NCBI RefSeq assembly: GCF_018129005.1
Contig: NZ_JAAEDL010000003.1
Span: 124,001-188,000, forward strand
Source: Neoroseomonas eburnea
GTDB lineage: Bacteria > Pseudomonadota > Alphaproteobacteria > Acetobacterales > Acetobacteraceae
Direction: 5' to 3'
Length of the DNA: 64,000 bases
The translations under genes and the position numbers were made by a program. The notes below the pieces were generated by a model, which did not search any database, was not told the origin of the DNA, and saw only the letters and a program-made list of their open reading frames with translations. Every line of letters starts with the position of its first letter. Positions within the stretch are counted from its first letter, which is position 1. Of this stretch, positions 17,247 through 26,385 are shown piece after piece.

Positions 17247-19406
17247 CTAGTCCTGCATCACCCGGTCCTGCCGCTGGCGGCGCGGCGCGCCCTTCAGCGC
17301 GCTGCCCCGGCCGGACAGGGAAGGGTTGGTCATGAAGTATTCGTGGGCCGAGACGCCCTTCTCGCCCGCCGCCAGGCGGATCCATTCGCCGTCCGCGCCG
17401 AGTTGCCAGGACTGCATGGTGTCCTTCAGGTTCACCACCATGATCTGGTCGAGCACCTGGGCGTGCACGGTCGGGTTCTCCACCGGCACCATGGTCTCGA
17501 CCCGCCAGTCCATGTTGCGCGCCATCCAGTCCGCGCTGCTGATGAAGACGCGCGCGCGGCGCGACGGCAGCCGGTGCCCGTTGCCGAAGACGCAGACGCG
17601 GGAATGTTCGAGGAAACGCCCGACGATCGACTTCACCCGGATGTTCTCGGACAGCCCCTTCACGCCCGGGCGCAGGCAGCAGATGCCGCGCACCACGGCA
17701 TCCACCTTCACTCCGGCGCGGGAGGCGGCGTAGAGCGCATCGATCAGCGTCTCGTCGACCAGCGAGTTCATCTTGATCCAGATCGCCGCCGGCTTGCCTT
17801 CGCGGGCGAAGGCGATCTCCTGCTCGATCAGCGCGAGCAGCGTCGGGCGTATCGTCAGCGGCGAGAAGGCGAGCTTCTCCATCGTCTCCGGCCGCGCATA
17901 GCCGGTCATGAAGTTGAACAGCTTGGCGGCATCGCGCGTCAGCGCCGGATCGGCGGTGAAGTAGGACAGGTCGGTGTAGATGCGCGCCGTGACCGGGTGG
18001 TAGTTGCCGGTCCCGAAATGCGCGTAGGACCGGAGTTGCGCCCCTTCCCGCCGCACCACCAGCGAGACCTTCGCGTGGGTCTTCAGCTCGACGAAGCCGT
18101 ACACCACCTGCACGCCGGCGGCTTCCAGCTCGCGTGCGAGGGCGATGTTGCGCTCCTCGTCGAAGCGCGCCTTGAGCTCGACGATGCCGGTGACGGACTT
18201 GCCGGCTTCCGCCGCCTCGATCAGCGCCTTGGCGATCGGGCTGTCGCGCGTGGTGCGGTACAGCGTCTGCTTGATGGCGACGACGTTGGGGTCGCGCGCC
18301 GCCTGGCGCAGGAACTGCACCACCACGTCGAAGGATTCGTAGGGGTGGTGGACGACGATGTCCTTCGCCTTGATCGCCGCGAAGCAATCCCCGGCATAGT
18401 CGAGGATGCGTTCCGGGAAGCGCGGCGTGTAGGGCGTGAACAGCAGGTCCGGCCGGTCGTCGACGATGAGCTGCGTGAGATCCGACAGGCCGAGCAGCCC
18501 CTCGACGGTGAACAGCTCCGACCGCGGCGCCTCCAGCTCCTCGGCGACGAAATCGACCATATCGGGCGGCGTCGCGGCGGTCACCGACAGGCGGATGGGG
18601 CGGCCGCGCCGGCGGCGCTTCAGCGCGCTCTCGTAGGAGCGCACGAGATCCTCGGCCTCCTCCTCGAACTCCACGTCGGTATCGCGGATCACGCGGAACA
18701 GGCCCGTCTCGGCCGGGATGAAGCCGGGGAAGAGCCGGTCGAGGAAGAGCAGGATCAGGTCCTCGAGCAGGACGAAGCGGATGTCCTGCGCCCCGTCCCG
18801 CGCCGGCAGGCGGATGAAGCGCTGCACTTGCGGGGAGAGCGGCAGCAGCGCGCGCATCGTGCCGCCATCCTCCTCCCGCACCAGCTTCAGCACCATGCAG
18901 AGCGCGAGGTTGGCGATGAACGGGAAGGGATGCGCCGGATCGACCGCGAGCGGCGTCAGCACCGGGAAGACCCGGTCCATGAACCAGTCCTGCAGCCAAT
19001 CCCGGTCGGCGGCATCGAGCTCGGCCGGCTCGCAGAGCGTCACCCCGGCTGCCCGCAGCAGACCGCGGAGCTCCTGCCAGGCTTCCTGCTGGCCGCCGAT
19101 CAGCGCCTGGGCGCGGGCGTGGATCGCCGCGAGCTGCTGCGCCGGCGTCTTGCCGTCGTGGGAGAGCTTGCCGATCCCGGCCCTCTCCTGCCCCACCAGC
19201 CCCGCGACGCGCACGGAATAGAACTCGTCGAGGTTGGAGGCGGAGATGGCGACGAAACGCAGCCGCTCCAGCAGCGGATGGCGCGGATTCGCCGCTTCCT
19301 CCAGCACGCGCTGGTTGAAGGCGAGCCAGGACAATTCGCGGTTGATGAAGCGCGCGGGGCTGGTGAGGAGCGCCTCTTCCGGCGCCAGGGTCGGCGCGTC
19401 GTTCAT
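17247..19406 (-). CDS. ppk1: Polyphosphate kinase 1
   Basis: 719 residues, standard length. The order is the N-terminal helical domain ([20 protein letters not shown] near residue 16), the head domain, then two phospholipase-D-like catalytic domains. The autophosphorylated histidine lies in [14 protein letters not shown] near residue 455, and the second catalytic region includes [18 protein letters not shown] near 610. PPK1 makes polyphosphate from ATP at the membrane. It is 33 bases downstream of hda and 4 bases upstream of ppx on the same strand. Confidence 0.95.
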   Translation of the reverse strand: MNDAPTLAPEEALLTSPARFINRELSWLAFNQRVLEEAANPRHPLLERLRFVAISASNLDEFYSVRVAGLVGQERAGIGKLSHDGKTPAQQLAAIHARAQALIGGQQEAWQELRGLLRAAGVTLCEPAELDAADRDWLQDWFMDRVFPVLTPLAVDPAHPFPFIANLALCMVLKLVREEDGGTMRALLPLSPQVQRFIRLPARDGAQDIRFVLLEDLILLFLDRLFPGFIPAETGLFRVIRDTDVEFEEEAEDLVRSYESALKRRRRGRPIRLSVTAATPPDMVDFVAEELEAPRSELFTVEGLLGLSDLTQLIVDDRPDLLFTPYTPRFPERILDYAGDCFAAIKAKDIVVHHPYESFDVVVQFLRQAARDPNVVAIKQTLYRTTRDSPIAKALIEAAEAGKSVTGIVELKARFDEERNIALARELEAAGVQVVYGFVELKTHAKVSLVVRREGAQLRSYAHFGTGNYHPVTARIYTDLSYFTADPALTRDAAKLFNFMTGYARPETMEKLAFSPLTIRPTLLALIEQEIAFAREGKPAAIWIKMNSLVDETLIDALYAASRAGVKVDAVVRGICCLRPGVKGLSENIRVKSIVGRFLEHSRVCVFGNGHRLPSRRARVFISSADWMARNMDWRVETMVPVENPTVHAQVLDQIMVVNLKDTMQSWQLGADGEWIRLAAGEKGVSAHEYFMTNPSLSGRGSALKGAPRRQRQDRVMQD

Positions 19407-19439
19407 GTGGGCGTGCCTGCGACAATCATGAACGGAACC

Positions 19440-20201
19440 CTACAGCAGCGCGGGGGCGGCGGGCGAGGCCGGGTTCGCGGATGTCTCGGAAGCATCATCG
19501 TCCGGCGCTTCTCCGAACCCTTCCCAGCCGGCCAGCGTCGCGCGCGCGAGGGCACGGGTGACCGGCGCCGCGGCGACGAGGGCGGCGCGGTCGAGCCGCG
19601 CCACCGCCTCGGCCAGCGCCGCCGCTTCCCGCGGCAGGCGGGCGAGCAGCCAGGCCCGCACCTCAGCCGCCACGCGCAACTGCCGGTCGGCAAACAGCTT
19701 GGCGAGCAGCGCCGCGAGCAGCGCATCCCCGGGCCGGCCGATCCCGACCGCGGCCGTCGCCCGCAGCCGGCTGGCGAGGTCCGGCAGCGCCACGCGCCAG
19801 CGCGCCGGCGCCTCTCGCCCGACCAGCAGCAGCCCTTCCCGGCGCTCGGCACAGAGGTTGACCAGGTGCAGCAGGGCCGTTTCCTCGGCGACGGCGTCGG
19901 CATCGTCCAGCACCGTGCCGCCGGCCGCCGGCGGCGGCAGGCCGCGCAGGCAGGGACCCTCCAGCAGGCGCCAGCTCTGTTCCGCGGCGAAGGCGCGCGC
20001 CATGTGGGACTTGCCCACCCCCTCCGGCCCGAACAGCGCGAGCCGTCCGCCGGGCCAGGTCTCGGGACGGTCAAGCCAGGCCAGGGCCTCGGCGTTGGAG
20101 GCATCCTCCAGCAGGTCTGCCCGCGCGGAGGACACGGCAAGCGGCAGCGGCAGCGCGAATTGCCGCGCCCTGCCGGGCGCGGAGGTCCGCGGGCCGGTCA
20201 T
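19440..20201 (-). CDS. hda: DnaA-homologous AAA+ regulator (Hda/HdaA)
   Basis: 253 residues, containing only the AAA+ part of DnaA. The N-terminus RQFALPLPLAVS resembles the clamp-binding motif QFxLPL of Hda. Walker A is GPEGVGKS (58-65) and Walker B is TVLDDADAV (about 96-104). There is no C-terminal DNA-binding helix-turn-helix of DnaA. Hda with the sliding clamp stimulates ATP hydrolysis by DnaA and so limits re-initiation. The start at 20201 overlaps the stop of the PerM-like gene (ATGA). The C-terminus is an Ala/Pro-rich tail. Confidence 0.88.
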   Translation of the reverse strand: MTGPRTSAPGRARQFALPLPLAVSSARADLLEDASNAEALAWLDRPETWPGGRLALFGPEGVGKSHMARAFAAEQSWRLLEGPCLRGLPPPAAGGTVLDDADAVAEETALLHLVNLCAERREGLLLVGREAPARWRVALPDLASRLRATAAVGIGRPGDALLAALLAKLFADRQLRVAAEVRAWLLARLPREAAALAEAVARLDRAALVAAAPVTRALARATLAGWEGFGEAPDDDASETSANPASPAAPALL

Positions 20202-21346
20202 CACATCCCCGTCCGCGGCGGGTCGAGGTAGAGTGGGCTTTCCAGATAGCGCCGCAGCCAGTACCGCGCGACCACGCCGAGCGCGGCCGCCATCGGCACC
20301 GCCAGCAGCACGCCGAGGAAGCCGAAGGCCACGCCGCCGGCGAAGAGCGCGAAGATCACCCACACCGCATGAAGCTCGACGCGGTCGCCGAGCAGGTAGG
20401 GGTAGATGACGTAGCCCTCGATGGTCTGGCCGACGAAGAAGATGCCGACCACCATCAGCACCTCGTTCCAGGTGCCGAACTGGCCCATCGCCAGCAGCAC
20501 CGCCGCGACGAAGCCGGTCAGCGAGCCGACATAGGGAATGAAGGTCAGGATGCCGGCCATCAGCCCGATGGTGATGCCGAGCTCGAGCCCCACCAGTTGC
20601 AGCGCCACGGCGTAGAACACGCCGAGCGCCGCGCAGCACAGCAACTGCCCCCGCAGCCAGGCCGAGAGCACGCGGTCGGTGTCCCGCGCCAGTTGCCGCA
20701 GCACCGCGGCATTGCGCCGCGGCAGCCAGGATTCGATGCGTGCCAGCATCCCCGGCCAGTCGCGCAGCAGGTAGAAGGCGACGACCGGCACCACCACCAG
20801 CAGCGTGAAGACCTGGAACAGCGCGAAGCCGCCGCCGATCAGCCGCGTCGCCGCCGTGCCGAGCCAGGAGAGCATGGTGCCCGCCTGGTTGATCGCAAGG
20901 TCGCGCAGGCGCTGGTCCATCATCTCCGGGCCCAGCGCTTCCTCGAGCCGCAACAGCCCTTCCTGGAGCAGGGCGGCGACGCCGGCGACATAGGCCGGCA
21001 GCCGCTGCACCAGGATGCCGATCTGCGAGAGGATGATCGGGTACAGCAGCAGCCCCGCGACCAGCGCGAGCGCCATCAGCAGGAAGATCAGCAGGACGGC
21101 GGCGAGGCTCCGCCGCACGCCGATGCGCGTCAGACGCGTCGCGACCGGATCGAGGAAATAGGCGATCACGGCGGCGAGCACGAAGGGCGTCAGGATCCCC
21201 TGGAACAGCCAGAGGCTGAACAGCAGCGTACCGCCGAAGCCGATGAGCAGCCCCAGCCGCTGCCGCGGCGTCGCGGTGCGTGGCGCGGCGGGCGGCGGAA
21301 AGCGCCCGCCTGCCGGCGCGGGCGGACGGGCCGGCGCCTCGCTCAT
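20201..21346 (-). CDS. AI-2E family (PerM-like) membrane transporter
   Basis: 381 residues with about seven or eight transmembrane helices, starting after a proline-rich N-terminal tail of about 25 residues. The family segments FIPYVGSLTGFVAAVLLA (near 275) and VGQTIEGYVIYPYLLGDRVELH (near 318) are conserved. Members export AI-2, act as Na+/H+ antiporters, or have no known substrate, so only the family can be named. It overlaps pgsA upstream and hda downstream by four bases each. A PerM-hda adjacency is common in alphaproteobacteria. Confidence 0.9.
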   Translation of the reverse strand: MSEAPARPPAPAGGRFPPPAAPRTATPRQRLGLLIGFGGTLLFSLWLFQGILTPFVLAAVIAYFLDPVATRLTRIGVRRSLAAVLLIFLLMALALVAGLLLYPIILSQIGILVQRLPAYVAGVAALLQEGLLRLEEALGPEMMDQRLRDLAINQAGTMLSWLGTAATRLIGGGFALFQVFTLLVVVPVVAFYLLRDWPGMLARIESWLPRRNAAVLRQLARDTDRVLSAWLRGQLLCCAALGVFYAVALQLVGLELGITIGLMAGILTFIPYVGSLTGFVAAVLLAMGQFGTWNEVLMVVGIFFVGQTIEGYVIYPYLLGDRVELHAVWVIFALFAGGVAFGFLGVLLAVPMAAALGVVARYWLRRYLESPLYLDPPRTGM

Positions 21347-21930
21347 GGCCGGCCGTCGCCGGTGAGCCGCGCCGCCTGCCGCACATAGGCCGCGCCCGAG
21401 GCGAAGGTGGTGACGGCGACGAGCCAGATCGCCGCCTCCAGCAGCAGCGGCGCGGACAGGCCGAAGCCCGCCAGCAGCAGGGCCAGCGCCGCCAGCGCGA
21501 TCTGCGCGAAGGTGTTCGCCTTGGAGATCATCAGCGGCTTGATCCGCGCCGGCACGCCGAGCACCCAGAGGAAGATGACGCCGCCGACGATCAGCAGGTC
21601 GCGGAACACCACCAGGATGGCGAGCCAGTCCGGCAGCACCCCGATCGCCGCCAGCGTGACATAGACCGAAACCAGCAGCGCCTTGTCCGCGATCGGGTCG
21701 AGCAGCGCGCCGAGCGCCGAGCGCGCGTTGCGCACCCGTGCCAGCCAGCCGTCGATCGCATCCGAGATGCCGGCGCCGACGAAGACCATGAAGGCGATGT
21801 CGAGCCTGTGCTGCAGCATCAGCCACACCGCCGCCGGCACGGCGAACAGGCGCCCCAGGGTGATGAGGTTCGGCAGGGTGAAGAGCCCCGCCTCCACATC
21901 CGCCGAGGCCGGCTGCCCCGGCCGCCGCAC
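21343..21930 (-). CDS. pgsA: CDP-diacylglycerol-glycerol-3-phosphate 3-phosphatidyltransferase (PgsA-like)
   Basis: 195 residues with four or more membrane helices. The CDP-alcohol phosphotransferase motif is complete: DGWLAR, then eight residues, G, three residues, D, three residues, D (about residues 62-84). The N-terminal FTLPNLITLGRL is typical of PgsA. No ATG is available. GTG 21930 lies just after the upstream stop and is preferred; a TTG at 21951 and a GTG a few codons further in are alternatives. The product makes phosphatidylglycerophosphate, or another CDP-alcohol lipid if the family assignment is wider. Confidence 0.85.
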   Translation of the reverse strand: MRRPGQPASADVEAGLFTLPNLITLGRLFAVPAAVWLMLQHRLDIAFMVFVGAGISDAIDGWLARVRNARSALGALLDPIADKALLVSVYVTLAAIGVLPDWLAILVVFRDLLIVGGVIFLWVLGVPARIKPLMISKANTFAQIALAALALLLAGFGLSAPLLLEAAIWLVAVTTFASGAAYVRQAARLTGDGRP

Positions 21931-21934
21931 GCGG

Positions 21935-22684
21935 TCAGGAGCGTCCGCCAAGGCCCACGCGCCAGGCGTCGCCGGGCGCCCCCGAACCCGGGGCGAGGAT
22001 GATGCCCTGCCGTCCGAGTTCTTCCGCCGCCAGGGCCGGCGCGGTGCGCAGGCCGAGGCGCAGCCGCGCCCGGTCGGTGGAGATCGCCACCACCTCGACC
22101 CGTGCCGCGCCGCGCAGGCGCCGCCGCAGTTCGAGCCATTCGTTGAGCGAGCCGTAGAGCGCGACCGCATCGACCGTCGACGCCACCGCCACGGGGGGGC
22201 CTGGCCGCGGCACCGCGTCGCCCTCCGTGGCGCCGGAGGATACCGTGCCGCCCTCCGCCGTGCCGGCGCTGCCAAGATAGCTGCGGGCGCGCGCCGGGTT
22301 GAAGTTGACCGTGATCCGCCCGGCGTAGCGCGTAGGGGAGGTGCGTTCCTCCTCGATGATGATGGAGCTCACCATCGCCTCGATCTGCGCGTCGGAGAGC
22401 TGGCGCGTCACGCCGGCGGCGCCCGCGATCCGTTCCCAGGCCGCGCGGCGGCCCGCCACGAAGGCGCGTTCGCGCGCGATCACGCCGTTCTCCGCCGTCG
22501 CCTCGGCCGGGACGCCGCGCTGGGTGAAGGACAGGGCGGCCGGCGCGGCCGGCGCGGCCGGTGCGGCCGGTGCCTCCTGGGCCCGAGCGATGCCGGGCAC
22601 GGCCAGGGAAAGCAGGGCGGTTGCGATGAGCGCCGCCGCATGGTTCTTTCCGCGCGCCGGCGCGAGACGACCCTTGAGCGGCAT
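21935..22684 (-). CDS. Secreted DUF2066-family protein
   Basis: About 249 residues with a signal peptide ending near GIARAQ, followed by an APAAPAAPAAP linker. The rest matches the DUF2066 layout seen upstream of pgsA/perM/hda in many alphaproteobacteria: AFVAGRRAAWERI, LSDAQIEAMVSSIIIEEERTS and a YAGRITVNFNP segment. Function is unknown; a periplasmic location is likely. ATG 22684 is favoured because GGGGAAGG lies just upstream; an ATG four codons earlier (22696) has a purine tract too close to it. It heads the six-gene minus-strand operon. Confidence 0.75.
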   Translation of the reverse strand: MPLKGRLAPARGKNHAAALIATALLSLAVPGIARAQEAPAAPAAPAAPAALSFTQRGVPAEATAENGVIARERAFVAGRRAAWERIAGAAGVTRQLSDAQIEAMVSSIIIEEERTSPTRYAGRITVNFNPARARSYLGSAGTAEGGTVSSGATEGDAVPRPGPPVAVASTVDAVALYGSLNEWLELRRRLRGAARVEVVAISTDRARLRLGLRTAPALAAEELGRQGIILAPGSGAPGDAWRVGLGGRS

Positions 22685-22771
22685 AGCCTTCCCCATTTCC
22701 TGACAGCGGCCGAGAGCGGCCGCCCCGCGGCGCCGGATCCGTGCCGCCTCAGCCCTAGCCCATAGCCGATC

Positions 22772-22776
22772 GGAGG
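22772..22776 (+). promoter_or_regulatory. Shine-Dalgarno site deciding the purM start
   Basis: GGAGG at 22772-22776 is followed by five bases and then CTG at 22782, in frame with PurM. No ATG, GTG or TTG lies in frame between this site and the GTG at 22827, which would cut into the conserved [11 protein letters not shown] start. The site therefore supports CTG initiation. Confidence 0.65.
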
Positions 22777-22781
22777 CCGCC

Positions 22782-23861
22782 CTGACCAGTTCCCCGTCTC
22801 CCTCCCTCACCTATCGCGCGGCGGGCGTGGACATCGAGGCCGGCGATGCGCTGGTCGAGGCGATCAAGCCGCTCGCCCGCGCCACCGACCGCGCCGGCAC
22901 CATGGGCGGATTGGGCGGCTTCGGCGCGCTGTTCGACCTCAAGGCGGCGGGGTTCAAGGACCCGGTGCTCGTCTCCTCCACCGACGGCGTCGGCACCAAG
23001 CTGCGCGTCGCCATCGAGGCCGGGATCCACGCCACCGTCGGCATCGACCTCGTCGCCATGTGCGTGAACGACCTGGTGGTGCAGGGCGCCGAGCCGCTCT
23101 TCTTCCTCGATTATTTCGCCACCGGGAAGCTTGAGGTCGCGGCCGCGAAGGATGTCATCGCGGGCATCGCCGAAGGCTGCCGGCAGGCCGGCTGCGCCCT
23201 GGTGGGCGGCGAGACGGCCGAGATGCCCGGCATGTACGCCAAGGGCGACTACGACCTTGCCGGATTCTCGGTCGGCGCGGCGGAACGCACCGCATTGCTG
23301 CCGGCAGGCGTCGCGGCGGGGGACGTGCTGCTCGGACTCGCCTCCTCCGGCGTGCATTCCAACGGCTTCTCCCTGGTACGGCGGGTGCTGGAGGCGCGCG
23401 GCCTGACGCTCGCCGACGCCGCGCCCTTCGCCCCCGGCAGGACGCTGGGCGAGGCGCTGCTGGAGCCGACCCGCGTCTATGTGAAGCCGCTGCTGGCGCT
23501 GCACCGCGCCGGGCTGCTCAAGGCGGCGGCGCACATCACCGGCGGCGGCCTGCCCGGCAACCTGCCGCGCGTGCTGCCGGCGGGCCTCACCGCCGTGCTC
23601 GACGGGACGTCCTGGCCGGTGCCGCCGGTCTTCGCCTTCCTCGCCGAGGCCGGGAACGTCACGGCGGAGGAGATGCTGCGCGTCTTCAACTGCGGCCTCG
23701 GCATGGTGATCGCCGTCCCGGCGGCACGCGCCGGCGAGGCCGCCTCCATGCTCGAAGCCGCCGGCGAGCGCGTTTTCCGCATCGGCGCGCTGGAAGCCTC
23801 CGAAGGCGCGGCCGCCATCCGCATCGACGCCCTCCCCGCCGCCTGGCCGCGCGGGGCATGA
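22782..23861 (+). CDS. purM: Phosphoribosylformylglycinamidine cyclo-ligase (AIR synthetase)
   Basis: 359 residues from an apparent CTG start. The N-terminal [20 protein letters not shown] is the expected PurM beginning, and starting at the later GTG (22827) would remove its first half. Catalytic segments are [14 protein letters not shown], the ATP-site loop [10 protein letters not shown] (near residue 66), [21 protein letters not shown], and the [11 protein letters not shown] loop (near 142). The enzyme forms aminoimidazole ribonucleotide in purine synthesis. Its stop overlaps the ATG of purN (ATGA). Confidence 0.95.
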   Translation: MTSSPSPSLTYRAAGVDIEAGDALVEAIKPLARATDRAGTMGGLGGFGALFDLKAAGFKDPVLVSSTDGVGTKLRVAIEAGIHATVGIDLVAMCVNDLVVQGAEPLFFLDYFATGKLEVAAAKDVIAGIAEGCRQAGCALVGGETAEMPGMYAKGDYDLAGFSVGAAERTALLPAGVAAGDVLLGLASSGVHSNGFSLVRRVLEARGLTLADAAPFAPGRTLGEALLEPTRVYVKPLLALHRAGLLKAAAHITGGGLPGNLPRVLPAGLTAVLDGTSWPVPPVFAFLAEAGNVTAEEMLRVFNCGLGMVIAVPAARAGEAASMLEAAGERVFRIGALEASEGAAAIRIDALPAAWPRGA

Positions 23862-24541
23862 GCCCGGCGCGCCGCCGCGTCGCGGTGCTGATCTCGGGGC
23901 GCGGATCGAACATGGCGGCGCTGCTCGCCGCCGCGTCCGATCCAGCCTATCCGGCCGAGATCGCGCTGGTGCTGTCGAACCGCGCCGATGCCGCCGGGCT
24001 CGCGCATGCCGCCGCGCGCGGCGTGCCGACGGCGGTGGTGGAAAGCCGCGCCTTCCGGGGCGACCGCCCCGGATTCGAGGCGGCGATGGAAGCCGAGCTC
24101 GCCCGCCACGGCGCCGAGATCATCGCCCTCGCCGGCTTCATGCGCGTGCTGACGGAAGGCTTCGTCTCGCGATGGGAAGGACGGATGATCAACGTCCACC
24201 CCTCCCTGCTGCCGGCCTTCCCGGGACTCGACACCCATGCCCGCGCGCTCGCCGCCGGGGTGCGGCTGCATGGCTGCACCGTGCACCTGGTCAATGCCGG
24301 GGTGGATGAGGGGCCGATCCTCGCCCAGGCCGCCGTCCCGGTGCTGCCGGGCGACACCGAGGCGAGCCTCGCCGCGCGCGTGCTGGCGCAGGAGCACCGG
24401 CTGTATCCGGCCGCGCTCGCCTGGCTCGCCGCCGGCCGGGTGAGCGTGCAGGACGGCTGCGCCAGGCTGAGGGATTGCGCGCCGGCGGAGGGCGTTCTCG
24501 CCAACCCCTTGCCGATCCCGTCCGGGCTTTCTAAAGGCTGA
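23858..24541 (+). CDS. purN: Phosphoribosylglycinamide formyltransferase
   Basis: 227 residues. The N-terminal nucleotide-site [18 protein letters not shown], the loop [11 protein letters not shown], the signature [18 protein letters not shown] with the catalytic histidine near residue 112, and the [12 protein letters not shown] aspartate (near 149) are all present. It uses 10-formyltetrahydrofolate to formylate GAR in purine synthesis. Start and stop overlap with purM indicate one transcript. The C-terminal 25 residues extend slightly past the E. coli length. Confidence 0.95.
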   Translation: MSPARRRVAVLISGRGSNMAALLAAASDPAYPAEIALVLSNRADAAGLAHAAARGVPTAVVESRAFRGDRPGFEAAMEAELARHGAEIIALAGFMRVLTEGFVSRWEGRMINVHPSLLPAFPGLDTHARALAAGVRLHGCTVHLVNAGVDEGPILAQAAVPVLPGDTEASLAARVLAQEHRLYPAALAWLAAGRVSVQDGCARLRDCAPAEGVLANPLPIPSGLSKG

Positions 24542-24569
24542 GGCCAGCAAGCGAGGTTGGGGGCGTATC

Positions 24570-24725
24570 GTGGCCGAACAGCAGACCTACGAATTCGTGG
24601 AAGTGAAGGCCGGCGACATCCTCGCCGAGCGCCAGCAGAGCTGGGCCGGATTCACGAGTTTCGTGACCTACTCGGTCGTCGCCATCGCCGTGCTTCTGGT
24701 GGGCATCTACGTCTTCTGGGGTTGA
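24570..24725 (+). CDS. Short aa3-type cytochrome c oxidase subunit IV-like protein
   Basis: 51 residues from a GTG. A charged N-terminal half (EFVEVKAGDILAERQQS) is followed by WAGFTSF and a single hydrophobic helix to the C-terminus (VVAIAVLLVGIYVFW). Length and the F-x-x-F-V-T-Y-S pattern match the bacterial aa3 oxidase subunit IV family (COX4_pro_2), small one-helix subunits whose loss has mild effects. No other oxidase genes are nearby, so the assignment rests on pattern alone. It lies 28 bases after purN. Confidence 0.55.
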   Translation: MAEQQTYEFVEVKAGDILAERQQSWAGFTSFVTYSVVAIAVLLVGIYVFWG

Positions 24726-24732
24726 GAGGCCG

Positions 24733-24764
24733 CTTGAGAATGCGCCGAGCGGCGCATTCTCAAG
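24733..24764. repeat. GAATGCGCC palindrome, family A, copy 1
   Basis: CTTGAGAATGCGCC (24733-24746), loop GAGC, GGCGCATTCTCAAG (24751-24764): a perfect 14-bp stem between two convergent genes, eight bases after a stop codon. Related stems occur near 26208, 31030 and 57428. It probably acts as a bidirectional terminator or mRNA end stabiliser (inference). Confidence 0.75.
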
Positions 24765-24790
24765 TGGTCCCCCGAGGCCGCCGCGGGCGC

Positions 24791-25576
24791 TCAGGTCGCC
24801 GGACCCGGGCGTCCGAGCAGCCAGCCCTGCAGGGCATCGCAGCCCGCATCGCGCAACGCGCTCATCTGCCCGGCGGTTTCCACCGCCTCGGCGATGGCGG
24901 TGGCGCCCATGGCGTGCGCCATTTCCACCACTGCGGTGACCATCGCGCGGGCGCGGCCTGCCGCCGGGCCGCCGCCTTCGAGCCCCCCGGTCAGTTCGGG
25001 ATCGATCTTGACCGCCGCGAAGGCGATGTCGCGCAGGATGCGCGCCGAGCCGTGGGTGCCGCCGAAATCATCGAGCGCCGCCGCGATGCCGAGCCGCCGG
25101 ATCGCACCCGTCAGGTCCAGCGCCGCCGGGATATCCCGTGCCACCGCGGCCTCGGGCAGTTCCACGAGAATCCCGCGCGGCTCGACGCCAGTAGCGCCCA
25201 GCGCCGCCCGGATCATCGGTGCCGCATGCCCCTCGAGGATGCCGGCGGCCGAGACGTTCACCGCCAGGTAGGGCCCGCCTGACGGCCAGCTCGCGCGCAG
25301 CCGGAAAGCGGTGACCAGGGTCCAGGCTTCGAGAGCGACGATCCGCCCCCCGGCCTCCGCGGCGGCCAGGGTATCGAGCGCCGATACGGCGCCGAGGACC
25401 GGGTGCTCCCAGCGCAGCAGCGCCTCGTAGCCGACGGGCGTCAGGCTGCTCGCCGCGCAGATCGGCTGCAGATCGAGCCGCAGGCCGACGCCGCCGGCGG
25501 CGAGCGCCGCCGCGAGGTCCGCCGCCGGATCCACCTGCCCTTCCATCTGCGCGGCGCGCGTCACCGTGCGATCCAT
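24791..25576 (-). CDS. EAL-domain protein (putative c-di-GMP phosphodiesterase)
   Basis: 261 residues, essentially one EAL domain without GGDEF, PAS or membrane segments. The motifs are YEALLRWEHP near residue 49, VNVSA near 107, the glutamate of VELPEAA near 140, DDFGGTHGSARI near 168, VKID near 190 and IAEAVET near 228, ending with LQGWLLGRP. Most metal-binding residues of active EAL enzymes are kept, but the loop after DDFG departs from the usual DDFGTGYSS, so activity may be altered. GAGGAGG precedes ATG 25576. It stands alone and is convergent with the small oxidase subunit gene. Confidence 0.8.
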   Translation of the reverse strand: MDRTVTRAAQMEGQVDPAADLAAALAAGGVGLRLDLQPICAASSLTPVGYEALLRWEHPVLGAVSALDTLAAAEAGGRIVALEAWTLVTAFRLRASWPSGGPYLAVNVSAAGILEGHAAPMIRAALGATGVEPRGILVELPEAAVARDIPAALDLTGAIRRLGIAAALDDFGGTHGSARILRDIAFAAVKIDPELTGGLEGGGPAAGRARAMVTAVVEMAHAMGATAIAEAVETAGQMSALRDAGCDALQGWLLGRPGPAT

Positions 25577-25878
25577 GCGACCAAGCCTCCTCGACCGGAG
25601 CGGTCATGAGGCACCGCGCGGCCTTAACGTGGCGTCAGCGTCGGCCGCGATCGGCCTGCCGAGGAACCGCGCCCCTGCCCCGGTGCGCCGCGCCGCACGC
25701 AAAGGCGGTGGCCATCGGGACGGATGCCGGACCGCGCCGTGACCACGGTCATCGCGCCCGCGCACGCGTCGGCCATGCTGCGCCCGGTTCGGCATGAGGC
25801 GTAGCATTCGGGGAGGCGGCTCGCACGGCCGCCGCGATCTGCGCAAGGCTGCCGTGGAGCGAAGCGAAGGAGGGCCAC
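25577..25878. other. Gene-free interval between EAL gene and OB-domain gene
   Basis: About 300 bases between two divergent starts. I see no convincing coding sequence, RNA gene or repeat. It should hold the promoters of both genes. AAGGAGG at the right end is the ribosome-binding site of the OB-domain gene. Confidence 0.5.
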
Positions 25879-26115
25879 ATGGCCGCGATCAACGGTTTGG
25901 CGCGCGGGATCGTCACCGACACCGCGGATCCCTCGGGCGCGGGCCGGGTCCGCATCCAGTTGCCGGCCCTGGCGGGCTCGGGCGGGATCTGGGCCGCGGT
26001 CTGCACGCCCTTCGGCGCAACCCCCGGCACCGCTGTCGGCCTCGGGTCCGAGGTCTGGGTCGCCTTCGAGCACGGCGACGCCGATCATCCGGTGGTGCTG
26101 GGCCTCAGCCGCTGA
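25879..26115 (+). CDS. Stand-alone Gp5/VgrG-type spike OB-fold domain protein
   Basis: 78 residues. The sequence is a single OB domain of the phage-spike/baseplate V/VgrG type: GIVTDTADPSGAGRVRIQLP (about 10-29), GIWAAVCTPFGATPG (about 36-50), GSEVWVAFEHGDADHPVVLG (about 56-75). In VgrG or gpV this domain joins the base to the needle; here it lacks both, and no tail, T6SS or contractile-injection gene is nearby. A strong AAGGAGG precedes the ATG, suggesting real translation. It could be a remnant or a domesticated domain. Confidence 0.7.
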   Translation: MAAINGLARGIVTDTADPSGAGRVRIQLPALAGSGGIWAAVCTPFGATPGTAVGLGSEVWVAFEHGDADHPVVLGLSR

Positions 26116-26207
26116 GAAACCGTTCGGGAATGCGGGCACCGGCCCGGCCACCCATCGGCGAGACCGTCTCTGGGTCGCCGCATGGGGGGGGTGCGGGCCG
26201 GACCCCG

Positions 26208-26229
26208 GAATGCGCCGTACGGCACATTC
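26208..26229. repeat. GAATGCGCC palindrome, family A, copy 2
   Basis: GAATGCGCC (26208-26216), loop GTAC, GGCACATTC (26221-26229), with one mismatch in the stem. It lies in the 270-base convergent gap between the OB-domain gene and ndk; the rest of that gap is GC-rich without a gene. Confidence 0.6.
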
Positions 26230-26385
26230 TCCAGCGATCCCTCGAACCGGGCGCGGCGGGATGAACATCCCGGCCGCATCTGATCCGCCGGCGGCGGCCC
26301 TGCGCCGTTCCGCGCGGTGCGGGCCGGCGCCGGGGCGCATCGGCGCCCGCCCCTGAGATTCAGCCGGCGCCGAGGCGCCTCGGTG

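Noticed and set aside
25879..26115. A T6SS or contractile-injection locus around the OB-domain gene
   Set aside because: Flanking genes are an EAL protein and ndk; no Hcp, sheath, baseplate or effector genes are present.
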